From Nonomuraea africana (lineage in GTDB: Bacteria; Actinomycetota; Actinomycetes; Streptosporangiales; Streptosporangiaceae), in the NCBI RefSeq assembly GCF_014873535.1, contig NZ_JADBEF010000001.1, positions 4,588,001 through 4,652,000 of the forward strand: a stretch of DNA of 64,000 bases, written 5' to 3'. Made by a program: the position numbers and the translations under genes. The notes beneath the pieces were generated by a model. That model had not been told where the DNA came from, made no database searches, and worked only from the letters and a program-made list of their open reading frames with translations. How positions within the stretch are numbered: position 1 is the first letter of the stretch; each line of letters starts with the position of its first letter. Below, one piece after another: positions 34,755-42,845 of the stretch.

Positions 34755-35819
34755 CTATCCGACGTACTCCCAGACCAGCTCACCGGAGATCACCGTCGGC
34801 CGGTGGCCGCCGACGACACCTCCCGACTCCAGCGCGTCGGCGGTGTGCTTGAGCAGGGCGTGGAAGGACCGTGCCCACGGCTCGCCGGTGAAGTACATCG
34901 GACTGCCCTCCAGCGTCTCGCCCAGGTCGCCTCGTTCGGAGTCGAGCACCAGGTAGTCGCCTGAGCCGTCGGGGCCGACGGGGATCATCTGGCCGTCCCA
35001 CAACTGGTCTCGCGGATCGCCGCCGTCGTCGTAGCCGTCCTCGCACAGGTGGCGCCAGGTGTCCCTGATCTCGCGGATGGTGGAGGCGTCGCGGCCGGGC
35101 AGGGAGAAGCCGCCGTCGTGCCGGAGGAGAGAGGCCCGCAGGTCGTCGGGGAAGCGCAGGCCCATCTGCGACTCGGCCACGGCGATCGTGCCCGCGCGCC
35201 CCGGGCGGCCGAGCTTCCCGTGGGACTTCGGCGCGTTCACGGCCAGCCAGCCCTCGATGCGCCGCCACTGCCGTTCGACCGCGCGCTTCACGCGGGGACG
35301 GACAGGCCGTACGGCGGGCGCGCTCCACTCGGGGCGACACGAGACGTCGCCCGGGGTGATGGCCTCGAACAGAAGCTCGGCCCGAGAGGGTGTCTCAAGC
35401 TCCACGCGCGTTTCGGCGTGCGGCTCCTTCTCTCTCACGACCGACGTGAAGCACTCGCCGTCCTCGTCCGGGCACGGAGGGAGCGACTCCCTCGCGATCG
35501 CTATGGCGGTCTTGCAGCTGCCGTCCAGATCCGCGCAGGAGAAGGGCTCGATGACCCCCGGTGTCACCTCGGGCGTCCACCTCCCTGGCTGCTCCCGCGG
35601 CTTGCCGAAGACCCACGCGTCCAGCGCGAGCGAGCCCGCCGCGAGAACCCCCAGCGCCACCCCCGCGATCATCCAGCGTGGCCGGCGCCGCCGTCCGGGT
35701 GCTTCCTCGGCCTGGCCCTCCCGCGTGACGCCCGCGTGGCGGCGGCGCAGCCGTACCGCGATGGCGGCCAGGATGGCGGCGGTCAGCGCGAGCCGTACAA
35801 GCTTCACCACGCGGGGCAC
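34755..35819 (-). CDS. Membrane-anchored SMI1/KNR4 (SUKH) protein, paralogue 2
   Basis: 354 aa. Same architecture as its downstream neighbour: 'VPRVVKLVRLALTAAILAAI' at the N-terminus, a basic cytoplasmic stretch, a helix at ~55-75, and a SUKH domain from ~205 ('VAESQMGLRFPDDLRASLLR', 'LWDGQMIPVGPDGSGDYLVL', 'RGDLGE'). An extra Cys-containing region (~95-180: 'CADLDGSCKTAIA', 'CPDEDGECFTSV') is absent from paralogue 1. GTG 35819; an ATG at 35849 is the alternative. The pair arose by tandem duplication. Confidence 0.8.
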   Translation of the reverse strand: MPRVVKLVRLALTAAILAAIAVRLRRRHAGVTREGQAEEAPGRRRRPRWMIAGVALGVLAAGSLALDAWVFGKPREQPGRWTPEVTPGVIEPFSCADLDGSCKTAIAIARESLPPCPDEDGECFTSVVREKEPHAETRVELETPSRAELLFEAITPGDVSCRPEWSAPAVRPVRPRVKRAVERQWRRIEGWLAVNAPKSHGKLGRPGRAGTIAVAESQMGLRFPDDLRASLLRHDGGFSLPGRDASTIREIRDTWRHLCEDGYDDGGDPRDQLWDGQMIPVGPDGSGDYLVLDSERGDLGETLEGSPMYFTGEPWARSFHALLKHTADALESGGVVGGHRPTVISGELVWEYVG

Positions 35820-35834
35820 ACTATCCCGAACCGA

Positions 35835-35840
35835 TACAGT
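35835..35840 (+). promoter_or_regulatory. -10 box TACAGT before the aldo/keto reductase
   Basis: Seven nt before the ATG at 35848, in the same CCGATACAGT context as the Lrp-like gene. Confidence 0.5.
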
Positions 35841-35847
35841 CGTGTGC

Positions 35848-36846
35848 ATGGAATTCCGTCACCTCGGCCGCAGCGGTCTCCTCGTCAGCGAGATCAGCTA
35901 CGGCAACTGGATCACCCACGGCTCCCAGGTCGAGGAGGACGCCGCCAAGGAGTGCGTGAAGGCGGCCCTCGACGAGGGGATCACGACTTTCGACACCGCG
36001 GACGTCTACGCGGGCACCAGGGCCGAGGAGGTCCTGGGCAGGGCGCTGAAGGGCGTCAGGCGCGAGTCGCTCGAGATCTTCACCAAGGTCTACTGGCCCA
36101 CGGGCCCCGGCCCCAACGACCGCGGCCTGTCGCGCAAGCACATCACCGAATCGATCCACGGCTCGCTGCGCCGCCTGCAGACCGACTACGTCGACCTCTA
36201 CCAGGCGCACCGCTTCGACTACGCGACGCCGCTCGAGGAGACCCTTAAGACCTTCGACGACCTCGTCCGTCAGGGCAAGGTCCTCTACGTCGGCGTCAGC
36301 GAGTGGAACGCCGAGCAGATCGCCCAGGCGCTGAAGATCGCCGACGAGATGGGCTTCGACCGCATCGTCTCGAACCAGCCGCAGTACTCCGCCCTGTGGC
36401 GCGTCATCGAGTCGGAGATCGTGCCGCTGAGCGAGAAGGAGGGCGTCAGCCAGATCGTCTGGTCGCCCATCGCGCAGGGCGTGCTCACCGGCAAGTACCT
36501 GCCCGGCCAGCCCGTCCCCGCGGGCTCGCGCGCCACCGACGCGACCGGCGCGAAGATGATCGACAGGTTCATGGACGACGACGTGCTGACCCGCGTCCAG
36601 AACCTCAAGCCCATCGCCGCCGACCTGGGGCTCAGCATGGCCCAGCTGGCGATCGCCTGGGTGCTGCAGAACCCGAACGTCGCCAGCGCGATCGTCGGCG
36701 CCACCAAGCCCGAGCAGGTGCGCGACAACGTCAAGGCCTCGGGCGTCAAGCTCGACGCCGAGGTGCTCACGAAGATCGACGACGTGCTCGGCCCGATCGT
36801 CGAGCGCGACCCGGCCAAGACGGTCAGCCCGGCCACCCGGCCATAG
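35848..36846 (+). CDS. Aldo/keto reductase (Kv-beta-like)
   Basis: 332 aa NADPH-dependent oxidoreductase, TIM barrel. Catalytic tetrad visible: Asp and Tyr in 'TTFDTADVYAG' (~51, 56), Lys in 'IFTKVYWPTG' (~80), His in 'LYQAHRFDY' (~118). The cofactor-binding C-terminus 'SAIVGATKPEQVRDNVKASG' places it in the AKR6/AKR14 voltage-channel-beta-like group. The substrate cannot be told from sequence. Divergent from the SUKH paralogues; followed by a strong terminator. Confidence 0.92.
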   Translation: MEFRHLGRSGLLVSEISYGNWITHGSQVEEDAAKECVKAALDEGITTFDTADVYAGTRAEEVLGRALKGVRRESLEIFTKVYWPTGPGPNDRGLSRKHITESIHGSLRRLQTDYVDLYQAHRFDYATPLEETLKTFDDLVRQGKVLYVGVSEWNAEQIAQALKIADEMGFDRIVSNQPQYSALWRVIESEIVPLSEKEGVSQIVWSPIAQGVLTGKYLPGQPVPAGSRATDATGAKMIDRFMDDDVLTRVQNLKPIAADLGLSMAQLAIAWVLQNPNVASAIVGATKPEQVRDNVKASGVKLDAEVLTKIDDVLGPIVERDPAKTVSPATRP

Positions 36847-36856
36847 CGATTACGCA

Positions 36857-36899
36857 TGAAAAGAAAAACCCCTTGGCTCCCAAGGGGTTTTTCTTTTCA
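36857..36899. terminator. Bidirectional terminator with 20-bp perfect stem
   Basis: TGAAAAGAAAAACCCCTTGG / CCAAGGGGTTTTTCTTTTCA around loop CTC. T-rich on either strand, so it serves both the reductase gene and the convergent small gene, whose stop codon it overlaps. Confidence 0.93.
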
Positions 36900-37103
36900 C
36901 TCGGTCCGCAGCGACATTCCCGAATACTCAACCCGGTCCTCGTCGAGCAGCGCGACCTGTTCGACCCCCAATTCCAGCAGGTCACGGTAGTTCTCGCCGA
37001 GCCACGACTCAGCATCGGCCTGGCTCGGGAAAACCTCACGAGGCAAGGGCCGATCGGTCACCTCACCACCATTCGCGTTTTCATAACGCCAACGCCATGT
37101 CAT
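36897..37103 (-). CDS. Conserved small actinobacterial protein, 68 aa
   Basis: Opens 'MTWRWRYENANGGEV' and ends 'ALLDEDRVEYSGMSL' plus 'RTE'; the centre 'FPSQADAESWLGENYRDLL' predicts an alpha/beta fold. Small proteins with a W-R-W-R-Y-E start and a '...Y.MSL' end are widespread in Streptomyces relatives (recollection of the family, unnamed function). A good AGGAG lies 9 nt before the ATG at 37103. Longer readings to 37487 overlap the divergent gene and are shadows. Confidence 0.7.
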   Translation of the reverse strand: MTWRWRYENANGGEVTDRPLPREVFPSQADAESWLGENYRDLLELGVEQVALLDEDRVEYSGMSLRTE

Positions 37104-37196
37104 GCCATACGCTCCTTTTCCGCGGGATCGCCCGAGCTTTAATCGGCACCCCGCACCATACCCCTGGAGCACCCCTGGAGCATGGGAGGTCGATCG

Positions 37197-37835
37197 ATGC
37201 TGCGCGCATTCGGGCTCGCCTGGGCGGCGGCGCTTTTCGCCGCCACCCCCGCCCTCGCCGATCCGGCGCCCGCGGGACCCGATCCGAACGCCGTCCGCGT
37301 GTGGAGCTACTGGCAGAGCGACGGCACCGCCTGGCTGTCGGGTCAGGCGGGTACGGCCGCCCGCGACGGATCGGTGATCGGCTGGCGCTTCGCGGCCACG
37401 CCCGACGGTTCGGCGGCCGAGTCTCCCGGCGGTGACCTGCCCGCCTTCGACCGGATCTGCGGCAAGGAGCCCGCCGCCTCGGGACACCAGCGGGTCGCCG
37501 TCGTGGTCGACTTCGGCGACGCCGAGACCGACGCCTACCCCGGTGAGCAGCCGCCCGGCGCGCTCACCAGGTGCGTCAGCGGCGCCGAGGGGGCCACGGG
37601 CGTGGACCTGCTCGCCCTGGCCGCCCAGGTGCGCGCGGAAGGCTCGGACACCGTCCTCGCGGTCAACGACTACCCCGCCAGGGCGAAGGGCGGCTCCGAG
37701 GTCGCCGCGCCGCCCTCGGTCCCGGCCGACGGCGGCCTTCCCGTGCTGTGGCTCGCGGGCGGCGCGGGCGCCGCCGCGCTCCTGGCCGGAGGGGTCCTCG
37801 TGGCGCGCCGTTCCCGCAGGCGTGCCACGCTGTAA
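37197..37835 (+). CDS. SCO2322-like exported/anchored protein
   Basis: 212 aa. Signal peptide (residues 1-24, 'LAWAAALFAATPALA'), an extracellular domain 'VRVWSYWQSDGTAWLSGQAG' to 'YPARAKGG', then one transmembrane helix (~180-203) and a short basic tail. The 'VWSYW....GW.F' opening is the hallmark of SCO2322-type proteins, which in Streptomyces sit by cobalt/ECF transport and cobalamin genes; here cobU follows by 3 bp. ATG 37197 has GGGAGG 7 nt upstream. Role unknown; possibly linked to cobalamin uptake (inference from context). Confidence 0.75.
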   Translation: MLRAFGLAWAAALFAATPALADPAPAGPDPNAVRVWSYWQSDGTAWLSGQAGTAARDGSVIGWRFAATPDGSAAESPGGDLPAFDRICGKEPAASGHQRVAVVVDFGDAETDAYPGEQPPGALTRCVSGAEGATGVDLLALAAQVRAEGSDTVLAVNDYPARAKGGSEVAAPPSVPADGGLPVLWLAGGAGAAALLAGGVLVARRSRRRATL

Positions 37836-37838
37836 GAC

Positions 37839-39104
37839 GTGCTTGTCAGGTTCATCGGTACGGCGGGGCGCGACGGCTGGCCCGCGCCGGGCTGCTCGTG
37901 CGTCTCGTGCGCGGCGCTCCCACCCGGATCACGGTCGCCGCTGGAGGTGGTGGTCGACGGGGTGCTCAGGCTGCCGGGTGAAGCGCTCCCGGCCGGCTAC
38001 CACCTCGACGGCCCCGTCATCGTCACCCCGGACGGCTCCCGCCTCCTCCTCCACCCGCCCCTCTCTCCCGCGCCACCTTCCCCGTCACCGCTTTCCCCCT
38101 CGACACCTACACCCTCGCCGCCCTCCCCCTCGGCATCTCCCGCGGGGCTCTCGGCGCCACCCGCTCATCTCTCCGCGCCATCCGCTGATATCTCCGGGCC
38201 GCCCGCCCCTTCTGGATCGCCCGCCCAGGTGTCGCCCACCCACGGCCCTCCCAGCCCGGGACCTCCCAGCCCGGGATCTTCCACCCAGGGACCTCCCGCC
38301 CCGGGCTCTCCCACCCAGGGACCTCCCGCCCAGGGCGGCGATCTCTCGCGGGACGTCGGGTGCGACCTTGTGCTGGTCGATCTGATGGGCGACCCATTCG
38401 TCCTCGGCGACCTGCGCAGGCGCGGGCTCGTCACCTCTTCGACCCATGTGATCGCCGTCGGCCTCGACCACCGCGTGCGGCCCGAGGAACTGGACAGGCG
38501 GCTGGCCCTGTGGGGGGCGCGGGCCGTACCTGACGGCACCGTCCTGGACACCGCCGTGACCCCCGAGCCCACGCCCGCCCCCGCGCGGCGCACGTTGCTG
38601 CTCGGCGGCTCGCGGTCGGGCAAGTCGGCCGAGGCCGAGCTCCGGCTGGCCGCCGAACCCCACGTCACCTACGTCGCCACGGGTCCCTCGGGCCACGGCG
38701 ACCCCGAGTGGGCCGCACGCGTCGCCGCCCACCGCGCGAGGCGTCCCGCGCACTGGGCAGTAGAGGAGACCACCGGGCTGGCCGAGGCGATCACGCGGGC
38801 CACGACGCCGCTGCTGGTCGACGGACTCGGCACGTGGCTGGCGGCCATGTTCGACGAGGCCGGCGCGTGGGAGGAGCCCTCCCGCCGAGACGAGGTCGTA
38901 CGGCACTGCGACGAGCTCGTCGAGGCGTGGCGCTCGACCAGGCAGCGCGTCGTCGCGGTGTCGGACGAGGTCGGACTCGGCGTCGTCCCCTCCACCTCGA
39001 GCGGACGCGCCTTCCGCGACCTGCTCGGCCGCCTCAACCAGCGAGTGGCGGCCGAGTCCGAGAACGTCGCCCTCGTCGTGGTGGGCCGCCTCCTGCCTTT
39101 GTAG
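37839..39104 (+). CDS. cobU: Adenosylcobinamide kinase/guanylyltransferase (CobU/CobP) with degenerate N-terminal extension
   Basis: 421 aa. C-terminal CobU domain from ~250: P-loop 'LLLGGSRSGKSAEAEL', 'YVATGPSGHGDPEWAARVAA' with the guanylylated His region 'HRARRPAHW', and 'VSDEVGLGVVPSTSSGRAFR'. It phosphorylates adenosylcobinamide and attaches GMP in cobalamin assembly; CobS is encoded 2 kb downstream. The N-terminus ('VRFIGTAGRDGWPAPGCSCVSC') is the start of the metallo-beta-lactamase-like extension found on actinobacterial CobU proteins, but the part expected to hold metal-binding histidines is replaced by a Pro-rich tract (~70-165). Confidence 0.9.
   Translation: MLVRFIGTAGRDGWPAPGCSCVSCAALPPGSRSPLEVVVDGVLRLPGEALPAGYHLDGPVIVTPDGSRLLLHPPLSPAPPSPSPLSPSTPTPSPPSPSASPAGLSAPPAHLSAPSADISGPPAPSGSPAQVSPTHGPPSPGPPSPGSSTQGPPAPGSPTQGPPAQGGDLSRDVGCDLVLVDLMGDPFVLGDLRRRGLVTSSTHVIAVGLDHRVRPEELDRRLALWGARAVPDGTVLDTAVTPEPTPAPARRTLLLGGSRSGKSAEAELRLAAEPHVTYVATGPSGHGDPEWAARVAAHRARRPAHWAVEETTGLAEAITRATTPLLVDGLGTWLAAMFDEAGAWEEPSRRDEVVRHCDELVEAWRSTRQRVVAVSDEVGLGVVPSTSSGRAFRDLLGRLNQRVAAESENVALVVVGRLLPL
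38244..38333 (+). repeat. Six 15-bp tandem repeats inside cobU
   Basis: Units start at 38244, 38259, 38274, 38289, 38304 and 38319, each encoding a pentapeptide of the type GPPSP, GSSTQ, GPPAP, GSPTQ or GPPAQ. The array sits in the Pro-rich tract and keeps frame. Confidence 0.85.
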
Positions 39105-39179
39105 ACGCACCCGCGAGGACCCGGCCAGACCGGAGACACCCGCCCTTACCATCGCTCATCGCCAGGAGATCCGTGAGCC

Positions 39180-39596
39180 TCAGACTCCGACGACCTTGAC
39201 GGTCTTTCCGCAGAGCTTGTACATGTCGTCCTCATCAGAGGTGAGGACGATCACTGGTCTGACCGCGCGCAGGGCGGTGGCGGCCACCACGGCGTCGATG
39301 GCGTACTTGTGGCCATGCAACCGGGCGTCGCGGAGGAGCGCGACCGCCTGCAGACAGACGTCCTCGGTCACCGGCTCGACCTTCAGCCGAGACAGATGCC
39401 ATCTGAGGCGATCACTCTTCACCCGGACATCCTGAGCCTCGATCGGCGTCATCGCGCTGACCACTACCCGGAAGTCGTTGTCCTGGGCCTCGCGTACGAT
39501 CGCGGTCACTCTCTGATCGGCCTCGCACCATCTCATGAGACCCTCGCAGTCGAGGACTACGGTGCCCGCGCTCAACTTGCTTCGTGCGCGCGCCAT
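39180..39596 (-). CDS. PIN-domain ribonuclease toxin (VapC-like)
   Basis: 138 aa. The PIN fold has acidic metal ligands D16 in 'VVLDCEGLMRW', Glu in 'SAMTPIEAQDV' (~53), and Asp in 'HKYAIDAVVAATAL' and 'LTSDEDDMYKL'. VapC toxins cleave tRNA or rRNA. Overlaps the upstream antitoxin-like gene by 25 nt, the usual coupling in toxin-antitoxin operons. A housekeeping PIN protein is less likely given this overlap and the operator palindrome upstream. Confidence 0.88.
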   Translation of the reverse strand: MARARSKLSAGTVVLDCEGLMRWCEADQRVTAIVREAQDNDFRVVVSAMTPIEAQDVRVKSDRLRWHLSRLKVEPVTEDVCLQAVALLRDARLHGHKYAIDAVVAATALRAVRPVIVLTSDEDDMYKLCGKTVKVVGV

Positions 39597-39883
39597 CCGC
39601 CCTCTTCCTGAAGTTCAGGTGCGACTTTCGCGCTGCGAAACAGCTCCGCCGCCTCATCGCGCAATGCCTGCGGGATCGGCCCGGAGGCGGCCTCGTTCGC
39701 CTGAAGCGCCTCCTCGAGGAGATCCCGCTCGATCTGACGTTCAACTGCGGCATCGACATAGGCGGAAATCCCGCGCGCTCCGACGCGTTGCCGGACCACC
39801 CGGATGGTCCCCTCGCGCAAGGAGACACTGACCTTGACCGCCGGGCCATCCCCCGGGGCGAACTCCCGCTCAGGCACACTCAT
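39572..39883 (-). CDS. Antitoxin-like protein partner of the PIN toxin
   Basis: 103 aa. N-terminal 'VKVSVSLREGTIRVVRQRV' followed by 'GISAYVDAAVERQIERDLLE' looks like a ribbon-helix-helix DNA-binding unit; the acidic, amphipathic C-terminal half ('IPQALRDEAAELFRSAKVAP') would wrap the toxin. First gene of the pair; ATG 39883. It likely represses its own promoter through the 12-bp palindrome at 39889-39915. Confidence 0.8.
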   Translation of the reverse strand: MSVPEREFAPGDGPAVKVSVSLREGTIRVVRQRVGARGISAYVDAAVERQIERDLLEEALQANEAASGPIPQALRDEAAELFRSAKVAPELQEEGGWRAHEAS

Positions 39884-39888
39884 GCGAC

Positions 39889-39915
39889 CAGTTTACTACT
39901 CGAAGTAGTAAACTG
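39889..39915. promoter_or_regulatory. Perfect 12-bp palindrome: toxin-antitoxin operator
   Basis: CAGTTTACTACT - CGA - AGTAGTAAACTG. On the minus strand it contains TAAACT (39890-39895), a -10 box 6 nt before the antitoxin ATG, so a bound antitoxin would block a leaderless promoter. Confidence 0.8.
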
Positions 39916-40149
39916 TGGGGAAGTTCGCCTTCGTATAGATCGAGTGGTCGAACCCCACTCCTCCGTTGGGATCAGACCCGTCTGGCAGGAGCCCCACTCC
40001 GCTGGGTCACCTGGCTAGACGTTGGTGCCCCACCTGGGTGACGCCTCTCAGGATGCCGGGGCTCCTCAGAGTGGGCCTGAGGTGGCGTGCCTCGGAGGCA
40101 GCGCGCTACAGGAAGCACCCAACGCGGGGCCTCTCCGGAAGCGGGCGTT

Positions 40150-40956
40150 TCAGGGGCGGGGGGTGCGGACGGCGCGGGCCGACCAGCGGCCGTCCAGGCG
40201 GTCGACGCGCAGCTCGCGGCCGAAGCACTCCGACAGCGCCGCCTCGGTCAGCGTCTCCTCCACAGGCCCCGCCGCCAGGATGCGGGTGTCGCGCACGAGC
40301 AGCGCGTGCGTGGCCGTGGAGGGCACCTCCTCCAGGTGGTGCGTCACCGTCACCGTGGTCAGCCCGTCGCGTCCGGCAAGGTCCTCGATGGCGGTGACGA
40401 GGTCCTCGCGCGCGGGGAGGTCGAGACCGGCGAAAGGCTCGTCGAGCAGCAGGATCGCGGGGTCGGCCATGAGCGCCCTGGCCACCCTGATCCTGGCCCG
40501 CTCCCCCTGCGAGCACACCCTGAACAGCCGGTCGGCGAGATCCTTGCACCCCATGTCGGCGAGCAGGGCGTGCGCCCTGTCGTGCTCGGCCTGGCCGTAG
40601 CGGTCCCAGAGCGGGGCGCTGGTGCCGGTGTGCCCGGTGAGGACCACCGTGTGCGCGGTCGCGCCCTCCTCCTCCAGAAGGCTCTCGTCCACGAGGCGCT
40701 GGCTGGCGGCCACCAGGCCGATGTCCCTGCGCAGCTCCCTGAGGTCCACCCGGCCCAGCCGGCGACCCAGGACGGTGGCCGCGCCCTCGGTCGGGTGCCG
40801 TACCGCCGCCGCCAGCGACAGCAGCGTGGTCTTTCCCGCCCCGTTGGGACCGAGGATCACCCAGTGCTGCCCGTAGGCCACCCGCCAGTCGATCCCCGCC
40901 AGCAGCGTCCTGCCGACCACCTTGACACTGACACCTTCGAGTTCCACGGCATGCAT
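40150..40956 (-). CDS. ABC transporter ATP-binding protein
   Basis: 268 aa. Walker A 'LGPNGAGKTTLL' (~37-48), Q-loop region 'LVAASQRLVDESLL', Walker B 'AILLLDEPFAGLD' and switch His in 'VTVTHHLEEV'. The signature motif is 'CSQGERARIRVARAL' instead of LSGGQ. No permease or binding protein is adjacent; the fold resembles ModF/YlmA-type iron or molybdate ATPases ('YGQHWVILGPNGAG'). Solitary, so it may act as an orphan ATPase or pair with a remote permease. Confidence 0.88.
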   Translation of the reverse strand: MHAVELEGVSVKVVGRTLLAGIDWRVAYGQHWVILGPNGAGKTTLLSLAAAVRHPTEGAATVLGRRLGRVDLRELRRDIGLVAASQRLVDESLLEEEGATAHTVVLTGHTGTSAPLWDRYGQAEHDRAHALLADMGCKDLADRLFRVCSQGERARIRVARALMADPAILLLDEPFAGLDLPAREDLVTAIEDLAGRDGLTTVTVTHHLEEVPSTATHALLVRDTRILAAGPVEETLTEAALSECFGRELRVDRLDGRWSARAVRTPRP

Positions 40957-41098
40957 CCGGCCACCCTAACGACCACCGACTCCCCAACAGGCCCGGGGGT
41001 TCGGGATGCCCGCGCTCGAGAGCCCGGCGGATGCATAGGCACGGGGTGCGGGCCTGCGGATGAGGGCGCGGAGGGATGGTGGGGGCTGGTGGGGGTCG

Positions 41099-41104
41099 TA
41101 GGAT
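41099..41104 (+). promoter_or_regulatory. -10 box TAGGAT before cobS
   Basis: Eight nt before the ATG at 41113. Confidence 0.4.
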
Positions 41105-41112
41105 CGGCGGTC

Positions 41113-41850
41113 ATGGCTGGGTGGGGGGCGGGGCTTCGGTTCTCGGTGGGGACGCTGAGCGTGTTCCCCGTCCGGGTGGATCGGGTCGACCGCGAGGTGG
41201 CCGGCCAGGCGATGGTGCTCGCGCCGGCGGTCGGGCTCGCGCTCGGGTCGGTGAGCTGCCTGCCGCTGCTGGTGTCCGGCTCCGGACTGCTCGAAGCGGC
41301 GCTGGCGCTCGGGTTGCTCACGGTGCTGACCAGGGCGCTGCATCTGGACGGCCTGGCGGACCTCGCGGACGGCCTGGGCAGCGGGAAGCCCGCCGCTCAG
41401 GCGCTCGACATCATGAAAAAGTCGGATATTGGGCCGTTCGGGGTCGTCACGCTGGTTCTCACGTTGCTCGCCCAGGCCGCGGCCCTGGCGGAGGCGGGCC
41501 CCGTGGCGCTCCTGGCGGCGTGCGTGACCGGACGGCTGGCGCTCACCTGGGCGTGCGCCGTGGGCGTACCCTCCGCCAGGCCCGGCGGGCTCGGCGACAT
41601 GGTGGCGGGCACCGTACGGCGCCGCACCGCGCTCCTCGTCACCCTCGCCGTGGTCGCCGTCGCGGCGCTGGCGGGCGTGCTGCTGTCGCGGGTGGTGCTT
41701 CCGCTCGCCGTCCTGGCCGGGCTGGGGGCGGCGCTGGCGCTGCTCCACCATGCACGGCGCAGGCTCGGCGGAATCACCGGCGACGTGCTGGGAGCGCTCG
41801 TCGAGACCGCGACAGCCGCCGTGCTCGTGGCGTGCGCGCTGCTGAGCTGA
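41113..41850 (+). CDS. cobS: Adenosylcobinamide-GDP ribazoletransferase CobS
   Basis: 245 aa, about seven transmembrane helices. Joins adenosylcobinamide-GDP to alpha-ribazole in the last steps of cobalamin synthesis, at the membrane. Signature 'LTRALHLDGLADLADGLGSG' (the HLDGLADxxDG motif binding Mg) at ~75-95, followed by 'ALDIMKKSDIGPFGVV' and 'GGITGDVLGALVE'. Works on the product of the cobU-like enzyme encoded 2 kb upstream. cobT is not in the window. Confidence 0.94.
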   Translation: MAGWGAGLRFSVGTLSVFPVRVDRVDREVAGQAMVLAPAVGLALGSVSCLPLLVSGSGLLEAALALGLLTVLTRALHLDGLADLADGLGSGKPAAQALDIMKKSDIGPFGVVTLVLTLLAQAAALAEAGPVALLAACVTGRLALTWACAVGVPSARPGGLGDMVAGTVRRRTALLVTLAVVAVAALAGVLLSRVVLPLAVLAGLGAALALLHHARRRLGGITGDVLGALVETATAAVLVACALLS

Positions 41851-41966
41851 CCGCCGGCGCCGCCCCAGCGGGCCGGCGGTACTCCGCCGACCCGACGGGC
41901 CAACCCGCCCGAGGGGATCCAATCCACCCGAGTGGATCCACCCCACCCGATGAGAGGTGACCCGGT

Positions 41967-42845
41967 TCAGCTGACCGGTTGCTCCTGCCGTACAGGGGCG
42001 AGCTTGAAGACCACAACGGCGAGGACGGCCAGCACCGCCCAGCCGACGAGTCCCGTGATGCCCGCGACCACCGTGTCGGGCGGCGCGGCCGCGTCGCCGA
42101 GCAGGAGCGCCAGCGACGCGGCAGGGTTGAGCACCGCGTGGCCGATCACCGCGGGCCAGACGCTGCCTGTGCGCAGCCGCAGCCAGCCGAACAGCATCCC
42201 GGCAGGCACGCAGAACCCGACGAAGAGCAGCGCCGCCCAGGGGCCGAGGCCCGGGTAGTTGTAGCCCAGCGCGGTCGCCGGAGCGTGCCAGAGACCCCAG
42301 ATCACGCCGGACAGCACCAGCCCGCCGAACACCCCCCGCGCGGCCACCAGCCTCGGCAGCAGCCAGCCGCGCCAGCCCCATTCCTCGCCGAGCATGGGGA
42401 TGAGGTTCAGGACGGGCAGGACCAGCGTCGAGACCACCACCTGGACGAGCAGCGCGGTGTGCGGGTCGTCGGGCAGGGGCATGCCCGTGGCGCGGATCGT
42501 GGTGGTGAACAGGCTCAGGCGGCCGAGGTCGAGCGAGACGAGCCCGAGGGCCGCGGTCAGCGCGAGCGTGCCGTACACGACCAGCGGGACGGCCGCCCAG
42601 GTCGCGAAGAACAGTGCGACGGTGCGGCCCCTGCGCGCGCCCAGGGTCAGGCCCGTCTCGCGGGCCCAGGCGCGGAACGGCGTGCGCCTGACCGCCCAGA
42701 CGGCCAGCACGCCGAGCGTGGGGGTGAACATCATCAGGCCGACAAGGGGACCGAAGAGGGGGTCGGCCAGTCCGTCGCCGAGCCAGAGGGGAAGCGCGAA
42801 CAGCCAGGCCAGGCCGTACGCGACGAGCAGGAAGAGAGGGATCAC
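41967..42845 (-). CDS. CPBP-family intramembrane protease/putative bacteriocin-immunity protein
   Basis: 292 aa, about eight transmembrane helices. Abi/CPBP motifs: 'MLGEEWGWRGWLLP' (EExxxR, ~155), 'VIWGLWHAPATAL' (~184), and 'PAVIGHAVLNPAASL' (~228). The family includes eukaryotic Rce1 prenyl-protein proteases. Last gene of the GntR-DUF1648-small ORF-CPBP operon; its ATG at 42845 overlaps the preceding small ORF's stop. Confidence 0.9.
   Translation of the reverse strand: MIPLFLLVAYGLAWLFALPLWLGDGLADPLFGPLVGLMMFTPTLGVLAVWAVRRTPFRAWARETGLTLGARRGRTVALFFATWAAVPLVVYGTLALTAALGLVSLDLGRLSLFTTTIRATGMPLPDDPHTALLVQVVVSTLVLPVLNLIPMLGEEWGWRGWLLPRLVAARGVFGGLVLSGVIWGLWHAPATALGYNYPGLGPWAALLFVGFCVPAGMLFGWLRLRTGSVWPAVIGHAVLNPAASLALLLGDAAAPPDTVVAGITGLVGWAVLAVLAVVVFKLAPVRQEQPVS

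Noticed and set aside
37104..37196. Cobalamin riboswitch ahead of the cobU block
   Set aside because: The gap is too short and lacks the B12-box GCCACTG; nothing similar was seen upstream of cobS.
36897..37487. 196-aa extension of the 68-aa minus-strand gene
   Set aside because: It would overlap the SCO2322-like gene antisense; an AGGAG site and family-like start favour the ATG at 37103.
39916..40149. Gene between the antitoxin and the ABC ATPase
   Set aside because: Short GTCACC/GGTGAC and CCCCACTCC repeats only; readings are unsupported by starts or families.
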